Below, one piece after another: positions 18,325-28,003 of a DNA stretch of 64,000 nt. A program made the translations under genes and the position numbers. The stretch is from Kaistella sp. 97-N-M2 (GTDB lineage Bacteria > Bacteroidota > Bacteroidia > Flavobacteriales > Weeksellaceae). The notes under the pieces were generated by a model that saw nothing but the letters and a program-made list of their open reading frames with translations, had not been told where the DNA came from and made no database searches. Position 1 is the first letter of the stretch, and each line of letters opens with the position of its first letter. The DNA lies in the NCBI RefSeq assembly GCF_021513235.1, contig NZ_CP090976.1, forward strand, positions 1,674,001 to 1,738,000, given 5' to 3'.

Positions 18325-19250
18325 ATGGACTATTATGATAAGAGTAAAGTTATTATCTTATACGATTCTATAAGCTATTTTAGACAGAATTTTAAGGAAA
18401 AAGAAATCTCTGTTTACAAAAGCTTTAAAAAAGTGAACGGCATTGAGAAAATTTTCCGAAAGTTCTCAGAATTCACAAAAATTGGATTCGAGTTTTGGTT
18501 TTCGGATTGGAAAAATAAATTAGATGATACTGACACGGTTATTGTTTTTGCTGAAAACCGTATTGATCATTTGAAATATATAAAAAAAAGCATCCTAATA
18601 TTCGAATTATTTTATGGTATTGGAATCCTGCGTTCAGGTGTATCCATCCCGATAAAGTACCTGAAGAACTATGTGAAAAATGGTCTTTTGACATGGAGGA
18701 TTGCAAAAAGTATAATCTCCATTATAATAATCAGTTTTATTTTGATAATATAGAGCTCAAGCAAAGTGAACCGAAGTATGATGCATTTTTCTTGGGAAAC
18801 AATAAAGGAAGAAGGCAATATTTAGATTATATCAAAACCGTTGTTACGGATAATAAATTGGTAAGCCGTTTTTATATAGTTCCAGATAAGGATGAAAGCC
18901 ATGTAGAGCAGTTGGTTCCGATATCATATAAAGAATACTTATATAAATATGTGTCTTCTACCAAAGGATTAATTGATATGCAACCAAAAGGTCAATCAGG
19001 CCTTACGCTAAGACCTTTAGAATCTATCTTTTTTAAGAAGAAACTTATAACGAATGATAGGAATATCAAGAATTACGATTTTTATAATCCTTCAAACATT
19101 TTTATTTTAGAGGTCGATGATCACAATTCTCTTGTCGATTTTATGAATAAGAATTACGAAGAAATCAATACTGAAATTATTAGAAAATATGATGTTTCTA
19201 GTTGGTTAAAGAATTTTTTTATTGAAAATAATCATGGTGAAGTTTCTTAA
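18325..19250 (+). pseudogene. Glycosyltransferase-like gene split by a frameshift in an A8 run
   Basis: Frame 1 reads MDYYDKSKVIILYDSISYF to DHLKYIKK. After the A8 run at 18582-18589 the sense continues one frame back as KHPNIRIILWYWNPAFRC, then WSFDMEDCKKYN, and on to a stop at 19250. One more A would give a single protein of about 308 residues. The family is not firmly known to me; the pattern (WYWNP, then DAFFLGNNKGR, then PKGQSGLTLRPLES and FFKKKLITND) resembles glycosyltransferase-like proteins found in capsule loci of this group. A sequencing error, a true mutation, or slippage expression (A AAA AAG lies in the run) are all possible. Confidence 0.8.
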
Positions 19251-19580
19251 GACTTTGGAGCTTTAAAAAAACTGAAAATCATGTGAATGTTTGAAGAGTG
19301 CTCATCACTTCGAAGAAGCGGAAGAGTTTTAACGACAAAAATTTCTAAGATGGTAGAAATTTTCGGTTATAACAAGATTGTGGTAAAAAAATTTAATTAA
19401 AATGATTATTCAAAGAGAGATTGTGCCTATTGATAAGAATACATTCTTAATTGGTGCACATCTTCAATTTGTATTGGTAAAATTTTCATGTTTTCTTTTT
19501 CATCAAAAAAGCAATGATCGAAAGGACACTCTAACTCAACTTGAATTTAAAAACTGGTCATTGCACTTCTGTTCTTAGTT
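19251..19580. other. Gene-poor scar between the frameshifted gene and the flippase
   Basis: 330 bases with no convincing gene. Two short ATG frames exist: 19287-19400 (37 residues, MFEECSSLRRSGRV...) and 19402-19578 (58 residues, MIIQREIVPIDKN...). Neither has a recognisable domain. They look like the tail and head of genes lost by recombination, which would fit the decayed dehydrogenase nearby. Confidence 0.5.
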
Positions 19581-20978
19581 ATGAAAGAGTTAGGGAAATC
19601 TTTTTTGTTTTTTGGACTTGCAACTTCTATAGAAGCGATGCTTGGCTTTGCTTTGTTGCCTTTTTACACGAAAATCTTTAATCCAACAGAATATGGGGTT
19701 CTGGATTTAATGGCAGTATTGCTGGCTATATTATCGGTTTTTGGGACCTTACAACTTGAGACAGCACTGCAACGATATTACTATGAAGTAAGCACTTTTA
19801 AGAAAAAGGTTCTTATTACCAATGTGATCTTTATGGTTTTTGTCCTATCATCCATTACGGGGCTGTTTGTTTTCGCCTTTTCCGAAACCATTAGTTTCTT
19901 GTTATTTCATAGTGTAAATTATTCTTCGATAATTAATCTTGTTTCTATACAAATTCCTTTGCTCAACGTAAGTGTGCTTTTATTATTACTTTTAAGATAC
20001 GAGAAAAATAATCTTAGTTTTTTAAAAACCGTCATTGTGAAAGTGATATTAATGATCGCTTTGGTTTATTTTTTAGTATTTTATTATGAATTAAGAATAA
20101 AAGGGGCGCTTTTGGCCCAAATAATCGCTTTGTTTCTATCTTCATGCCTTGCATTTTATTATAACAGACATCTTTTTGTGAATATTTATTCGAATTCCAT
20201 GTTAAAAAGGAATTTTAAGTATGCTCTTCCTCAGTTTCCTGCCAGAATTGGAAGCGTTTTGCTCGGCCAAGCGAATCGGTTTTTTATTTTACAAATCCTT
20301 AGTTTAACGTCTATTGGTATTTTTTCAATATCAATGAAAATTGCATCTGCAATGCAGCTTGCTAATGTTGCTTTCATTATGGCTTGGGCTCCATTTATGC
20401 ATCAACAATTTAAAAATGTGAATAATAAGGAAGTATTTAAACAAGTTTTGCCTTTCGTATCAAGTATCGTTTTTTTGATTGTATGTATTTTTAGTATCTT
20501 CAGTTCAGAATTGGTAAGTATATTAGCTAGTAACGACTATTTAGATTCATCAAAGTATGTTGGAGGATTAACTTTGTTTTTTGCATTATATATCGTAAAA
20601 GAATGCATCGATATTGGACCTAAAATAACTGAAAAAACCAAGTTTTTAAGTTATAATTTTGTGGTGTCTTTATTGGTAAATTTTATCACATTATATTTGT
20701 TTACTCATGCTTTTGAATTGAAAGGAGTGGTGTTTGCAATGATTTCAACAAACTTGGGTTTAGTTCTGGTTTCTTGGTTTACCTCTTCGCGGCTTTATCC
20801 TATTAATTTTGATAAGTTATATTTTTTAATATTATTTTTGCCTGCATTGATTATTGCAATAGTCTCGATGTTTATCAATTTATATTTAGGATATAAATTA
20901 TTAGTATGCTTCGCTATATTTTTGTTTTATGGTTTGTTTTTTTATAAATCTTATAAACAAATTAAAAGACTTATTTAG
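19581..20978 (+). CDS. Wzx-type polysaccharide flippase
   Basis: 465 residues, almost entirely hydrophobic, with about 12-14 membrane segments. The opening (MKELGKSFLFFGLATSIEAMLGFALLPFYTKIF, residues 1-33) and the following NPTEYGVLDLM are typical of the oligosaccharide flippase/MATE-like exporter family, which moves undecaprenyl-linked repeat units to the periplasmic face. It is followed directly by the polymerase gene, with the stop codon abutting the next ATG. Its AT content is clearly higher than that of the dehydratase gene at 12.6 kb, as is usual for the variable centre of capsule loci. Confidence 0.88.
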   Translation: MKELGKSFLFFGLATSIEAMLGFALLPFYTKIFNPTEYGVLDLMAVLLAILSVFGTLQLETALQRYYYEVSTFKKKVLITNVIFMVFVLSSITGLFVFAFSETISFLLFHSVNYSSIINLVSIQIPLLNVSVLLLLLLRYEKNNLSFLKTVIVKVILMIALVYFLVFYYELRIKGALLAQIIALFLSSCLAFYYNRHLFVNIYSNSMLKRNFKYALPQFPARIGSVLLGQANRFFILQILSLTSIGIFSISMKIASAMQLANVAFIMAWAPFMHQQFKNVNNKEVFKQVLPFVSSIVFLIVCIFSIFSSELVSILASNDYLDSSKYVGGLTLFFALYIVKECIDIGPKITEKTKFLSYNFVVSLLVNFITLYLFTHAFELKGVVFAMISTNLGLVLVSWFTSSRLYPINFDKLYFLILFLPALIIAIVSMFINLYLGYKLLVCFAIFLFYGLFFYKSYKQIKRLI

Positions 20979-22163
20979 ATGATTTATATATTAATTTTCC
21001 TGTTTTTACTACTCTCCTCTTTAATTTTTGATTTTAGAAAAGTCAAAATTAAAGATGATGGATTTTATAACTTATGGTTGCTTATTTTCATTCTTTTTTC
21101 CGGACTTCGATGGAAAGTGGGAGGAGATACTATTAATTATCAATATGGTTTTGATCGCACCCCGCCCTTAGAAGGTTTGGCAAAATATGTAGCCAGATCA
21201 AATTATACTTGGGAACCTTTATTCACCCTGTCTTTATCTTTAGTAAAAACTTTCACAAAAGAGTTTTGGGTATTTCAGATTATTCATGCTATTTTTATAA
21301 ATACGGTCATTTTTAGATTTATTAAAAAGAATTGTGAATACAAATTTTTTGCTTTGGTACTCTACTTTTTCGTGTATTTCGTTTATTTTAATATGGAAAT
21401 TTTGCGAGAATCTATTGCCGTGGCAATTTTTTTAATAATGTACCCTTTATTGGAAAAAAAGAATTTGAAAAAATATTATCTTCTTAATATCATAGCAATA
21501 CTTTTTCATTATTCTTCCATTGTTTTATTGATATTTCCTTTATTACATAAGATTAAATTGAATTCCAAAAGTGTCGTTCTGCTTATCTCCATTGTATTAA
21601 TACTATCTGTGACATTCTTATTTGTTCCAGAAGCCATCCAAGCTTTTATGTTTACTGATGCGTTGTCTGAAAAATTCACTGTGTACTCGGGAATTAGTGC
21701 GAATATTAATGGAATTATTTTGAATACTTTATTGTTTATCATTTTTCCAATCTATATCATAAAACTTAACAAGAAAAATGAAGAGCAAAAATTTGAAAAC
21801 TTAATGTTTGCATACTTTCTTTTTGCCACAATTTTTGTATTAATATCTGGATTTGGAAGGTTTATTAACTATTTTGGTATATTTATGATTGTATATTTTA
21901 CCAACACGCTTAGTAATTTACATAAAATTTATCGTTTGAATTTAATGAAATTTGGCTTTGTGGTGATTTCACTTTCCGTTATTTTTTATTATAAAGCTTC
22001 TTATTATTTAATATCCTACGATCATTTGATGAAAGGTACACATAAGTATGATATGTATTATCCTTACTATTCAATATTTGAACCCGTAGAAAATGTAGAT
22101 AGAGAGAAGTTATATATTCACAGTATGTGGGAATCGTTTAATGTAGAAAAAAGCAATGACTAA
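20979..22163 (+). CDS. EpsG-family polysaccharide polymerase (Wzy role)
   Basis: 394 residues with about 10-11 membrane segments. The N-terminal pattern FSGLRWKVGGDTINYQYGFD and the later REsiAVAIFLIMYPLL segment match the EpsG family, which takes the place of Wzy in many capsule loci. Membrane topology, position directly after the flippase, and AT-rich codon use support this. The 3' end overlaps the next gene by 8 bases, so the two are translationally coupled. Confidence 0.85.
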   Translation: MIYILIFLFLLLSSLIFDFRKVKIKDDGFYNLWLLIFILFSGLRWKVGGDTINYQYGFDRTPPLEGLAKYVARSNYTWEPLFTLSLSLVKTFTKEFWVFQIIHAIFINTVIFRFIKKNCEYKFFALVLYFFVYFVYFNMEILRESIAVAIFLIMYPLLEKKNLKKYYLLNIIAILFHYSSIVLLIFPLLHKIKLNSKSVVLLISIVLILSVTFLFVPEAIQAFMFTDALSEKFTVYSGISANINGIILNTLLFIIFPIYIIKLNKKNEEQKFENLMFAYFLFATIFVLISGFGRFINYFGIFMIVYFTNTLSNLHKIYRLNLMKFGFVVISLSVIFYYKASYYLISYDHLMKGTHKYDMYYPYYSIFEPVENVDREKLYIHSMWESFNVEKSND

Positions 22164-23325
22164 AATATCACGTAAATTAAATCTTATAATATTATTATTT
22201 ATTATAAGTAATGTAAATGCTCAAGTTTTTAGCAATAAGAATGTACCGGAAAATATATTAAAAACATATCGCACTCAGCGCTGTGATGATAAAGTAGATT
22301 CCCAAATTCTTACTTCCGCAACGGATATTATTAAATATTTGCCTCAGGGATTTTCTCAAAAAGGAGACATCGATTATACCGATTATCTCCAAAAGGGGAT
22401 TGATAACCATAGCGTGGTGCTTCTTCCTAATTTTCCAATTGCAGTAAACCCTAATGGAATTAAACTAAAAAGTAATTCAAAGGTGATTTTCCAAACCAAT
22501 ACATTACTAAAGCTTTTGCCCAATAATAAAAACACCTACCATATTCTTCTTATTGATGGAGTGAAAAATATTGATATTTATAATGCTAATATTGAAGGAG
22601 ACAGAGACCAACATCTTGATACACAAGGAGAGTGGGGCATGGGAATTTGGATCAAGCATAGTGAAAATATCAACTTATATTCCCCCAAAGTAACGAACTG
22701 CTGGGGAGATGGAATCTACATCGGAAATCAAAAAAATATAACCTCCAAAAACATATTCATCAATTACGCATTCGTTGACAATAATAGGAGAAATGGAATA
22801 TCAATTATAAGCGGGGAAAATATTACCATAAAAAATGCAATTGTATCCAATACCAATGGAACTGAACCAGAAGCTGGAGTAGATATTGAACCTAATACGA
22901 ATAACGATGATGTTAAAAATATCATTATAGAAAACCTGTACACTTTCAACAATGCCAAAAGAGGTTTATTAATGGTTTTTGATAATTTAATCGGTGATAA
23001 ACAAAAAAATATTAATGTGCTAGTCAATAAACATAAAGATTATGGCTCAGATATCGCCTTAGAATTTTTCGTTGATCGTGGTTTCAAAAAAATTCCAGAT
23101 AATAAATTATCCGGAAACATTATCGTCAATGATCTGAATTATCAAAATAACTCAAAAGCTCCTATAGCTACCAATCCAGGTAAAAGAAGCAACGTTAATT
23201 TAGGTTTGAAAAACGTTGTTTTTGTCGACAAAAAAAACAAGAAATATAAATTGACCACCAAAAAAAATAAAGAGCTTTCAGAATCTTTAAAAAAAGGTGA
23301 GAAATTAATAATCAGTGGCTTATGA
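22156..23325 (+). CDS. Secreted right-handed beta-helix protein, possible polysaccharide lyase or epimerase
   Basis: 389 residues. A signal peptide (LNLIILLFIISNVNAQ) is followed by residues that repeat the short turns of a parallel beta-helix: VKNIDIYNANIEG, ENINLYSPKVTNCWGDG, KNITSKNIFINYAFVDNNRRNG and ENITIKNAIVSN. Known relatives include pectate-lyase-like and mannuronan-epimerase-like proteins. The active residues are not clear by eye, so the reaction is not assigned. Its place between the polymerase and the glycosyltransferases, with overlaps of 8 bases upstream and 4 bases downstream, suggests it trims or modifies this very polysaccharide in the periplasm. Confidence 0.8.
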   Translation: MTKISRKLNLIILLFIISNVNAQVFSNKNVPENILKTYRTQRCDDKVDSQILTSATDIIKYLPQGFSQKGDIDYTDYLQKGIDNHSVVLLPNFPIAVNPNGIKLKSNSKVIFQTNTLLKLLPNNKNTYHILLIDGVKNIDIYNANIEGDRDQHLDTQGEWGMGIWIKHSENINLYSPKVTNCWGDGIYIGNQKNITSKNIFINYAFVDNNRRNGISIISGENITIKNAIVSNTNGTEPEAGVDIEPNTNNDDVKNIIIENLYTFNNAKRGLLMVFDNLIGDKQKNINVLVNKHKDYGSDIALEFFVDRGFKKIPDNKLSGNIIVNDLNYQNNSKAPIATNPGKRSNVNLGLKNVVFVDKKNKKYKLTTKKNKELSESLKKGEKLIISGL

Positions 23326-24473
23326 ACATTATTTTTTTAGAAGCTGTACAAGACCACGGAGGCGCGAGGAAAAGCACAATTGAACTTGCCAAAAGATTAG
23401 ATTCCGAAACGGGAATCAATACTTTAATCGTAGATTTCTATGGGTCTAACATAGATTTTATTAAAGATGTTGAACAAAGTACGGTGCAATGTCGAATCTT
23501 GGACAAACGAGATCAACCTTTTATTATTCAAGATAAAAATAAGTTAAAAGAACTCTCAAATTATCTCACTTTTTTTGCTGAAAGGAAGAAGTTACAAGAA
23601 AAACTACAGAAGATTATTGATGATTTTAAACCTGATTTTTTTATCGTAAATAATTCCAAAACCTTGTCTTTAATACCTGAAAGTGCAAACTACAAAAAAG
23701 TTCTCTTTGCACGGGGGTGGTTTATCCCTTCACAAATTTCTTTGAAGGATAAATACGTTTACAAGAAAGCAGACATTTTTATGGCGGTTTCGCAATCTAC
23801 ACGACAAGCACTATTTAGTGGGAAAATGGCTCCTCTTGATAAAATTTATGTAGTTAAGAACGGAATCGATCTTAATAAACCTATTTTTAAAGAACCTAAA
23901 GAAAAGAATGAAACCCTCACCATTATCCACAGTGGAAGTTTTATTGCTGAAAAAGGTCATCATATCACCCTCGGCGTTTCCAAAAAACTAAAAGAACTCG
24001 GTGTCCCACATAAAATTTATCTTACCGGAAAAGTTCATGAAGCAGATGGCTCACCAGGATATTTTCAGGAAATAAAAAAACAAATCGTAGATTTTCAGTT
24101 AGAAGATTACATTGAAATTATTGCTAATACCAATAACATTCTTCCATACATGAAAGAAGCATGTCTATTTTTGCTTCCTTCTGATACTGAGGGTTTACCG
24201 AGAGTAATAATGGAAGCAATGGCATTGAGAACTTTAGTAATTGCCAATGCCGTTGGAGGAGTTACCGATTATGTTTTGGATGGATTTACAGGGTTTATTG
24301 CAGATTTTAATAATATTGATCATTATGTAGAATTAATTCAAGATGTTTTGAATCATCCTGAAAGAAAAAATCAGATTTTAGAAAATGCGTTTGCATTGAT
24401 ACAAAAATGCTATTCGCCAGATTCACAAGTGAGGGAAATGAAAAGGGTATTGAATGAAAATATGAAATCGTAA
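23322..24473 (+). CDS. Glycosyltransferase family 4
   Basis: 383 residues with a GT-B layout. The N-terminal half opens IFLEAVQDHGGARKSTIELA, and the C-terminal half holds TIIHSGSFIAEKGH followed by the EX7E motif PSDTEGLPRVIMEAMALR near residue 285, which binds the nucleotide part of the donor. The acceptor and donor sugars cannot be told from sequence. It overlaps both neighbours by a few bases, which shows operon coupling with the beta-helix gene and the next glycosyltransferase. Confidence 0.9.
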   Translation: MNIIFLEAVQDHGGARKSTIELAKRLDSETGINTLIVDFYGSNIDFIKDVEQSTVQCRILDKRDQPFIIQDKNKLKELSNYLTFFAERKKLQEKLQKIIDDFKPDFFIVNNSKTLSLIPESANYKKVLFARGWFIPSQISLKDKYVYKKADIFMAVSQSTRQALFSGKMAPLDKIYVVKNGIDLNKPIFKEPKEKNETLTIIHSGSFIAEKGHHITLGVSKKLKELGVPHKIYLTGKVHEADGSPGYFQEIKKQIVDFQLEDYIEIIANTNNILPYMKEACLFLLPSDTEGLPRVIMEAMALRTLVIANAVGGVTDYVLDGFTGFIADFNNIDHYVELIQDVLNHPERKNQILENAFALIQKCYSPDSQVREMKRVLNENMKS

Positions 24474-25249
24474 TGAAAGTGTCGGTAGTAATCCCAATGT
24501 ATAATGCGGAAAAAACAATTCTTAATGTTTTAGATTCTGTACAGAATCAGACTTTTTCGCCGCACGAAATTGTGATTGTGAATGATGGAAGTACTGATCG
24601 ATCATTGCAAATCGTTCAGAAATACAAAGAAGAAAATAAAAATATTCCTATCCAATTAATACACAAAAAAAACGGAGGAGTTTCTTCAGCAAGAAACCTC
24701 GGAATGGAAGTAGCTCAAGGTGATTGGATCGCACTTTTGGATTCCGATGATATATGGCATATGGATAAATTGCAAATAATGTCAAAGTATTTTGATTCGG
24801 GGTTTTCCTTATTAGCTCATAATTTTACACTCAAACCGTTTGAGCAACTATCAAAAAATCCCAAAGAGAAAATTATATTTTTAAAAGATATACTTCTTCG
24901 AAATTGCATGGTAACGCCTTCAATTATCATGAAAAAATCTCTTGATTTTAAGTTTGAGGAAAATATGAAGTATGCGGAAGACCACGATCTATGGTTGAGA
25001 ATCATCGATAAAGAAAAGAAGGCTCTTTTTGTATATCTACCATTGGTGAAACTAGATCGAGCGGTTCTGTCTTCTGGTGGAGCAAGTTCAAATATTTGGA
25101 GAATGCGAAAAGGTGAAATAAGAATGTATATAAAATACTTTAGGAATAAATCGCAATATCTGTTTCTTTTGCCATTTTTTATTACTTTTTCATTGCTTAA
25201 ATTCATTTTAACCGTCTTGAAAATTAAGTTTCTAAAGAGTGGAAATTAA
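24473..25249 (+). CDS. Glycosyltransferase family 2
   Basis: 258 residues with a GT-A fold. The start SVVIPMYNAEKTILNVLDSV, the segment VNDGSTDRS and the metal-binding DSDD near residue 91 define the family. EDHDLWLR further on supplies the expected catalytic base region. A hydrophobic C-terminal helix (about 225-250) suggests membrane association. It starts on the last base of the preceding gene's stop codon, so translation is coupled. The sugar transferred is unknown. Confidence 0.9.
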   Translation: MKVSVVIPMYNAEKTILNVLDSVQNQTFSPHEIVIVNDGSTDRSLQIVQKYKEENKNIPIQLIHKKNGGVSSARNLGMEVAQGDWIALLDSDDIWHMDKLQIMSKYFDSGFSLLAHNFTLKPFEQLSKNPKEKIIFLKDILLRNCMVTPSIIMKKSLDFKFEENMKYAEDHDLWLRIIDKEKKALFVYLPLVKLDRAVLSSGGASSNIWRMRKGEIRMYIKYFRNKSQYLFLLPFFITFSLLKFILTVLKIKFLKSGN

Positions 25250-25292
25250 ATTATAAAAAAATTTATAATCAAGAAGAAAAATATAAAATGTA

Positions 25293-26108
25293 ATGACAGT
25301 TTCCGCATCGATAGTATTATATAAAAGTGATTTTAATGAAATAAAAAAAATAACACTTGATATCTTGAAATATCAAGAAAACACGGTATTTTATTTGGTA
25401 GATAATTCTCCAAAAAATACCCTCCATACTTTAGCCGAACTTCATCCAAACATTCAATATATACATTTACCAAACAATCCGGGTTTTGGTGCGGCTCATA
25501 ATATTGCCTTTAAGAAAGCTATTGAGAATCATAGTAGATATCATTTTGTAATTAATCCTGATGTTCTACTTCATGAAGATGTTGTGAGCCCAATGATAGA
25601 ATGCATGGAGAAAAACCCACAAATTGGTATGATGATGCCACAAATTCTGAATGAAGATGGTACCGTACAGAATTTACCAAAATTACTTCCTTCACCGTTT
25701 TCTGTTTTCATGAGAAAATTTAAAAAACCTAAATTCTATTATGAAAAGTTTATTAATAATTATGAGCTAAGGAATGTAAAGAAAGATGTTATATACAATG
25801 CGCCCATTTTATCGGGGTGTTTTACTCTTTTTAGAATGTCGGCTGTGGAAGAAGTTGGTTTTTATGATGATCGTTTTTTTATGTATTTCGAAGATTGGGA
25901 TTTATCAAGAAGAATGCATTTGAAATATAAAACAGTTTATTTTCCGAAAGTTTCTATAGTTCATGGTTATGAATCTGGAGCAAATAAAGATAAAAGGCTT
26001 TTCAAAATTTTTGTAAAATCTGCTATTCATTATTTCAGTAAATGGGGTGGTATTTTTGATAAGGAGAGAAGTAGAATTAATAAAGTTACATTACAGCAAT
26101 TCAAATGA
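25293..26108 (+). CDS. Glycosyltransferase family 2, rhamnosyltransferase-like
   Basis: 271 residues. LPNNPGFGAAHNIAF, then FVINPDVLLHEDV and MYFEDWDLSRRMH are the hallmarks of the WbbL/RfbF-like branch of GT2, which often uses dTDP-rhamnose. That would fit the rfb genes at 28-35 kb, although no rfbD is visible here. It is 43 bases after the previous gene and overlaps the next by 4 bases. Confidence 0.88.
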   Translation: MTVSASIVLYKSDFNEIKKITLDILKYQENTVFYLVDNSPKNTLHTLAELHPNIQYIHLPNNPGFGAAHNIAFKKAIENHSRYHFVINPDVLLHEDVVSPMIECMEKNPQIGMMMPQILNEDGTVQNLPKLLPSPFSVFMRKFKKPKFYYEKFINNYELRNVKKDVIYNAPILSGCFTLFRMSAVEEVGFYDDRFFMYFEDWDLSRRMHLKYKTVYFPKVSIVHGYESGANKDKRLFKIFVKSAIHYFSKWGGIFDKERSRINKVTLQQFK

Positions 26109-27001
26109 AAATTATCATCACCGGAGCAACAGGATTTGTAGGTTCTAATCTTTCAAAATATTTGGAAGACAAAGGAAATATTGTTGGAAAACTTTCTTTG
26201 AGAAATCCAGAATTCACTTTAAATAAAAATGCGGATGTGATCATTCATCTCGCAGGAAAAGCTCATGATACTGCGAATACTTCCGCTGATGATGAATATT
26301 TCAAAGTCAATAGAGACTTAACGATCAAACTTTTTGATGAATTTTTAAATTCAGAAATAAAAGACTTTATTTTCTTCAGCAGCGTAAAGGCCACCGCAGA
26401 TACTATTGAAGGGATTTTGCACGAAAACCACCCTTCTGATCCGAAAACGCCTTACGGAAAAAGTAAATTTGAAGCTGAAAATTACTTATTTTCAAAGCAA
26501 TTACGGGAAAACAAAAGACTTTTTATCATTCGTCCCTGCATGATCCATGGTCCCGGAAATAAAGGTAATCTTAACCTTCTTTACCAAATGATACGGAAAG
26601 GGCTGCCCTGGCCCCTGGCAGCATTCGAAAATAAACGTTCTTTTTTAAGCATCGACAATCTTAGTTTTTTGGTGTCCGAAATTATTGAGAAAAAATCATT
26701 ACCTTCAGGAGTGTACAATTTTGCCGATGATCAGGCAATTTCAACCAACCAATTGGTCAATTTAATCAGTGCGGGCCTGGGTAAAAAAACAAAAATGTGG
26801 ACTTTACCAAAAAGTATTATTCTTGCTCTCTCAAAAGGAGGGGATGTTTTAAAGCTTCCGCTGAATACCGAGCGATTGAGCAAGTTAACAGACAATTATG
26901 TAGTATCCAACGAAAAAATAAAGAAAGCCTTGAATATAGAAAGTCTGCCATTAACCACCGAAGAAGGAATTATAAAAACCCTCAAAAGTTTTAAAAAATA
27001 A
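26105..27001 (+). CDS. NAD-dependent epimerase/dehydratase, WbpV-like 4-keto-sugar reductase
   Basis: 298 residues, short-chain dehydrogenase fold. NAD motif TGATGFVGSN at residues 7-16, active-site serine in FFSSVKA and YxxxK in TPYGKSK. The overall pattern follows WbpV/WreQ, which reduce UDP-4-keto-6-deoxy-GlcNAc to UDP-QuiNAc. The next gene is a WbpL-like initiating transferase, the usual partner. This supports a QuiNAc-type sugar at the reducing end of one glycan. A GalE-type epimerase role is the alternative. Confidence 0.82.
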   Translation: MKIIITGATGFVGSNLSKYLEDKGNIVGKLSLRNPEFTLNKNADVIIHLAGKAHDTANTSADDEYFKVNRDLTIKLFDEFLNSEIKDFIFFSSVKATADTIEGILHENHPSDPKTPYGKSKFEAENYLFSKQLRENKRLFIIRPCMIHGPGNKGNLNLLYQMIRKGLPWPLAAFENKRSFLSIDNLSFLVSEIIEKKSLPSGVYNFADDQAISTNQLVNLISAGLGKKTKMWTLPKSIILALSKGGDVLKLPLNTERLSKLTDNYVVSNEKIKKALNIESLPLTTEEGIIKTLKSFKK

Positions 27002-27984
27002 TGGAGTATCTGATTATTACCGCTGCCTTCTTCCTCATGATGTTGATTTATTTCCGGATCGCCGATCGGTTCAACATTATTGATAAACCCAATCACCGCA
27101 GTGCACACACAGAGGTTACCATTCGGGGTGCCGGAATTATTATCCCTATAGCGTATTTACTTTTCATAGGGAGTTTGATCTTCAGCAGGGATCATAAGAT
27201 AAATGAAGCAGACGGAAGTCCAAATTTTCTGATTTTTGGTCTCGGCCTCCTGCTGATCTGCATCATCAGTTTTATGGATGATCTTATGGATTTGTCCACC
27301 AAAATCAGGTTGGTTTTTCATTTTATATCGGTCTCCCTCTTACTCTACTTTATAAACGCTTTTCAGCTGTTTCCAATTTGGTCGATACCCATTTGTTACA
27401 TCTTGATCATTGGCATTCTGAACGCTTATAATTTTATGGACGGCATCAATGGTATGTCCGGCTTATTTAGTCTCGTCATCCTTGGTTCCTTATTATATGT
27501 AAATCACTATGTGGTGACATTTGTTGGGGATAATTTTATTATCTATCCTTTGCTCGCAGCTTTAGTTTTTCTCTTTTTTAATTTTAGGCTCAAAGCAAAA
27601 TGCTTCCTCGGTGATATCGGCAGTATGGCCCTTGCTTTTTGGATTGTGGCGCTCTTGGCAATGCTAATGTTGAAAACATGGCAAATAAAATGGATTTTGT
27701 TCCTCTCCGTCTACGGCATCGAAACCATATTTACTATTCTGGAAAGATTAAAGTTGAAAGAAAATATTTTTACTGCCCATCGCCGGCATCTTTACCAATT
27801 ATTGGTAAACGATAAAAAACTTTCGCATTTATATGTCAGTACAACCTATGCGAGCCTTCAGATCTTTATTAACGCACTGATCATCACGCTGAAGTGGCCC
27901 AACTGGGTATGTCTTCTCGTACTTTTGTTCCCTTTGGCAATAATTTATATACTGATCAAATTAAAGATAAAAAGACGAATTTAA
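27001..27984 (+). CDS. Undecaprenyl-phosphate sugar-1-phosphate transferase, MraY/WecA/WbpL family
   Basis: 327 residues with about 9-10 membrane segments. Family motifs are present in order: DKPNHRSAH, the Asp pair in FMDDLMDL, NAYNFMDGINGMSG, the LGDIGSMALAF loop and the C-terminal HRRHLYQLL, which replaces the HHH motif of MraY. The enzyme loads the first sugar phosphate onto undecaprenyl phosphate. Its start shares a base with the stop codon of the WbpV-like gene, so the two are coupled. The locus also carries a PglC-like initiator at 28.9 kb. Confidence 0.92.
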   Translation: MEYLIITAAFFLMMLIYFRIADRFNIIDKPNHRSAHTEVTIRGAGIIIPIAYLLFIGSLIFSRDHKINEADGSPNFLIFGLGLLLICIISFMDDLMDLSTKIRLVFHFISVSLLLYFINAFQLFPIWSIPICYILIIGILNAYNFMDGINGMSGLFSLVILGSLLYVNHYVVTFVGDNFIIYPLLAALVFLFFNFRLKAKCFLGDIGSMALAFWIVALLAMLMLKTWQIKWILFLSVYGIETIFTILERLKLKENIFTAHRRHLYQLLVNDKKLSHLYVSTTYASLQIFINALIITLKWPNWVCLLVLLFPLAIIYILIKLKIKRRI

Positions 27985-28003
27985 CTTCCTAATATAATTG
28001 ATG

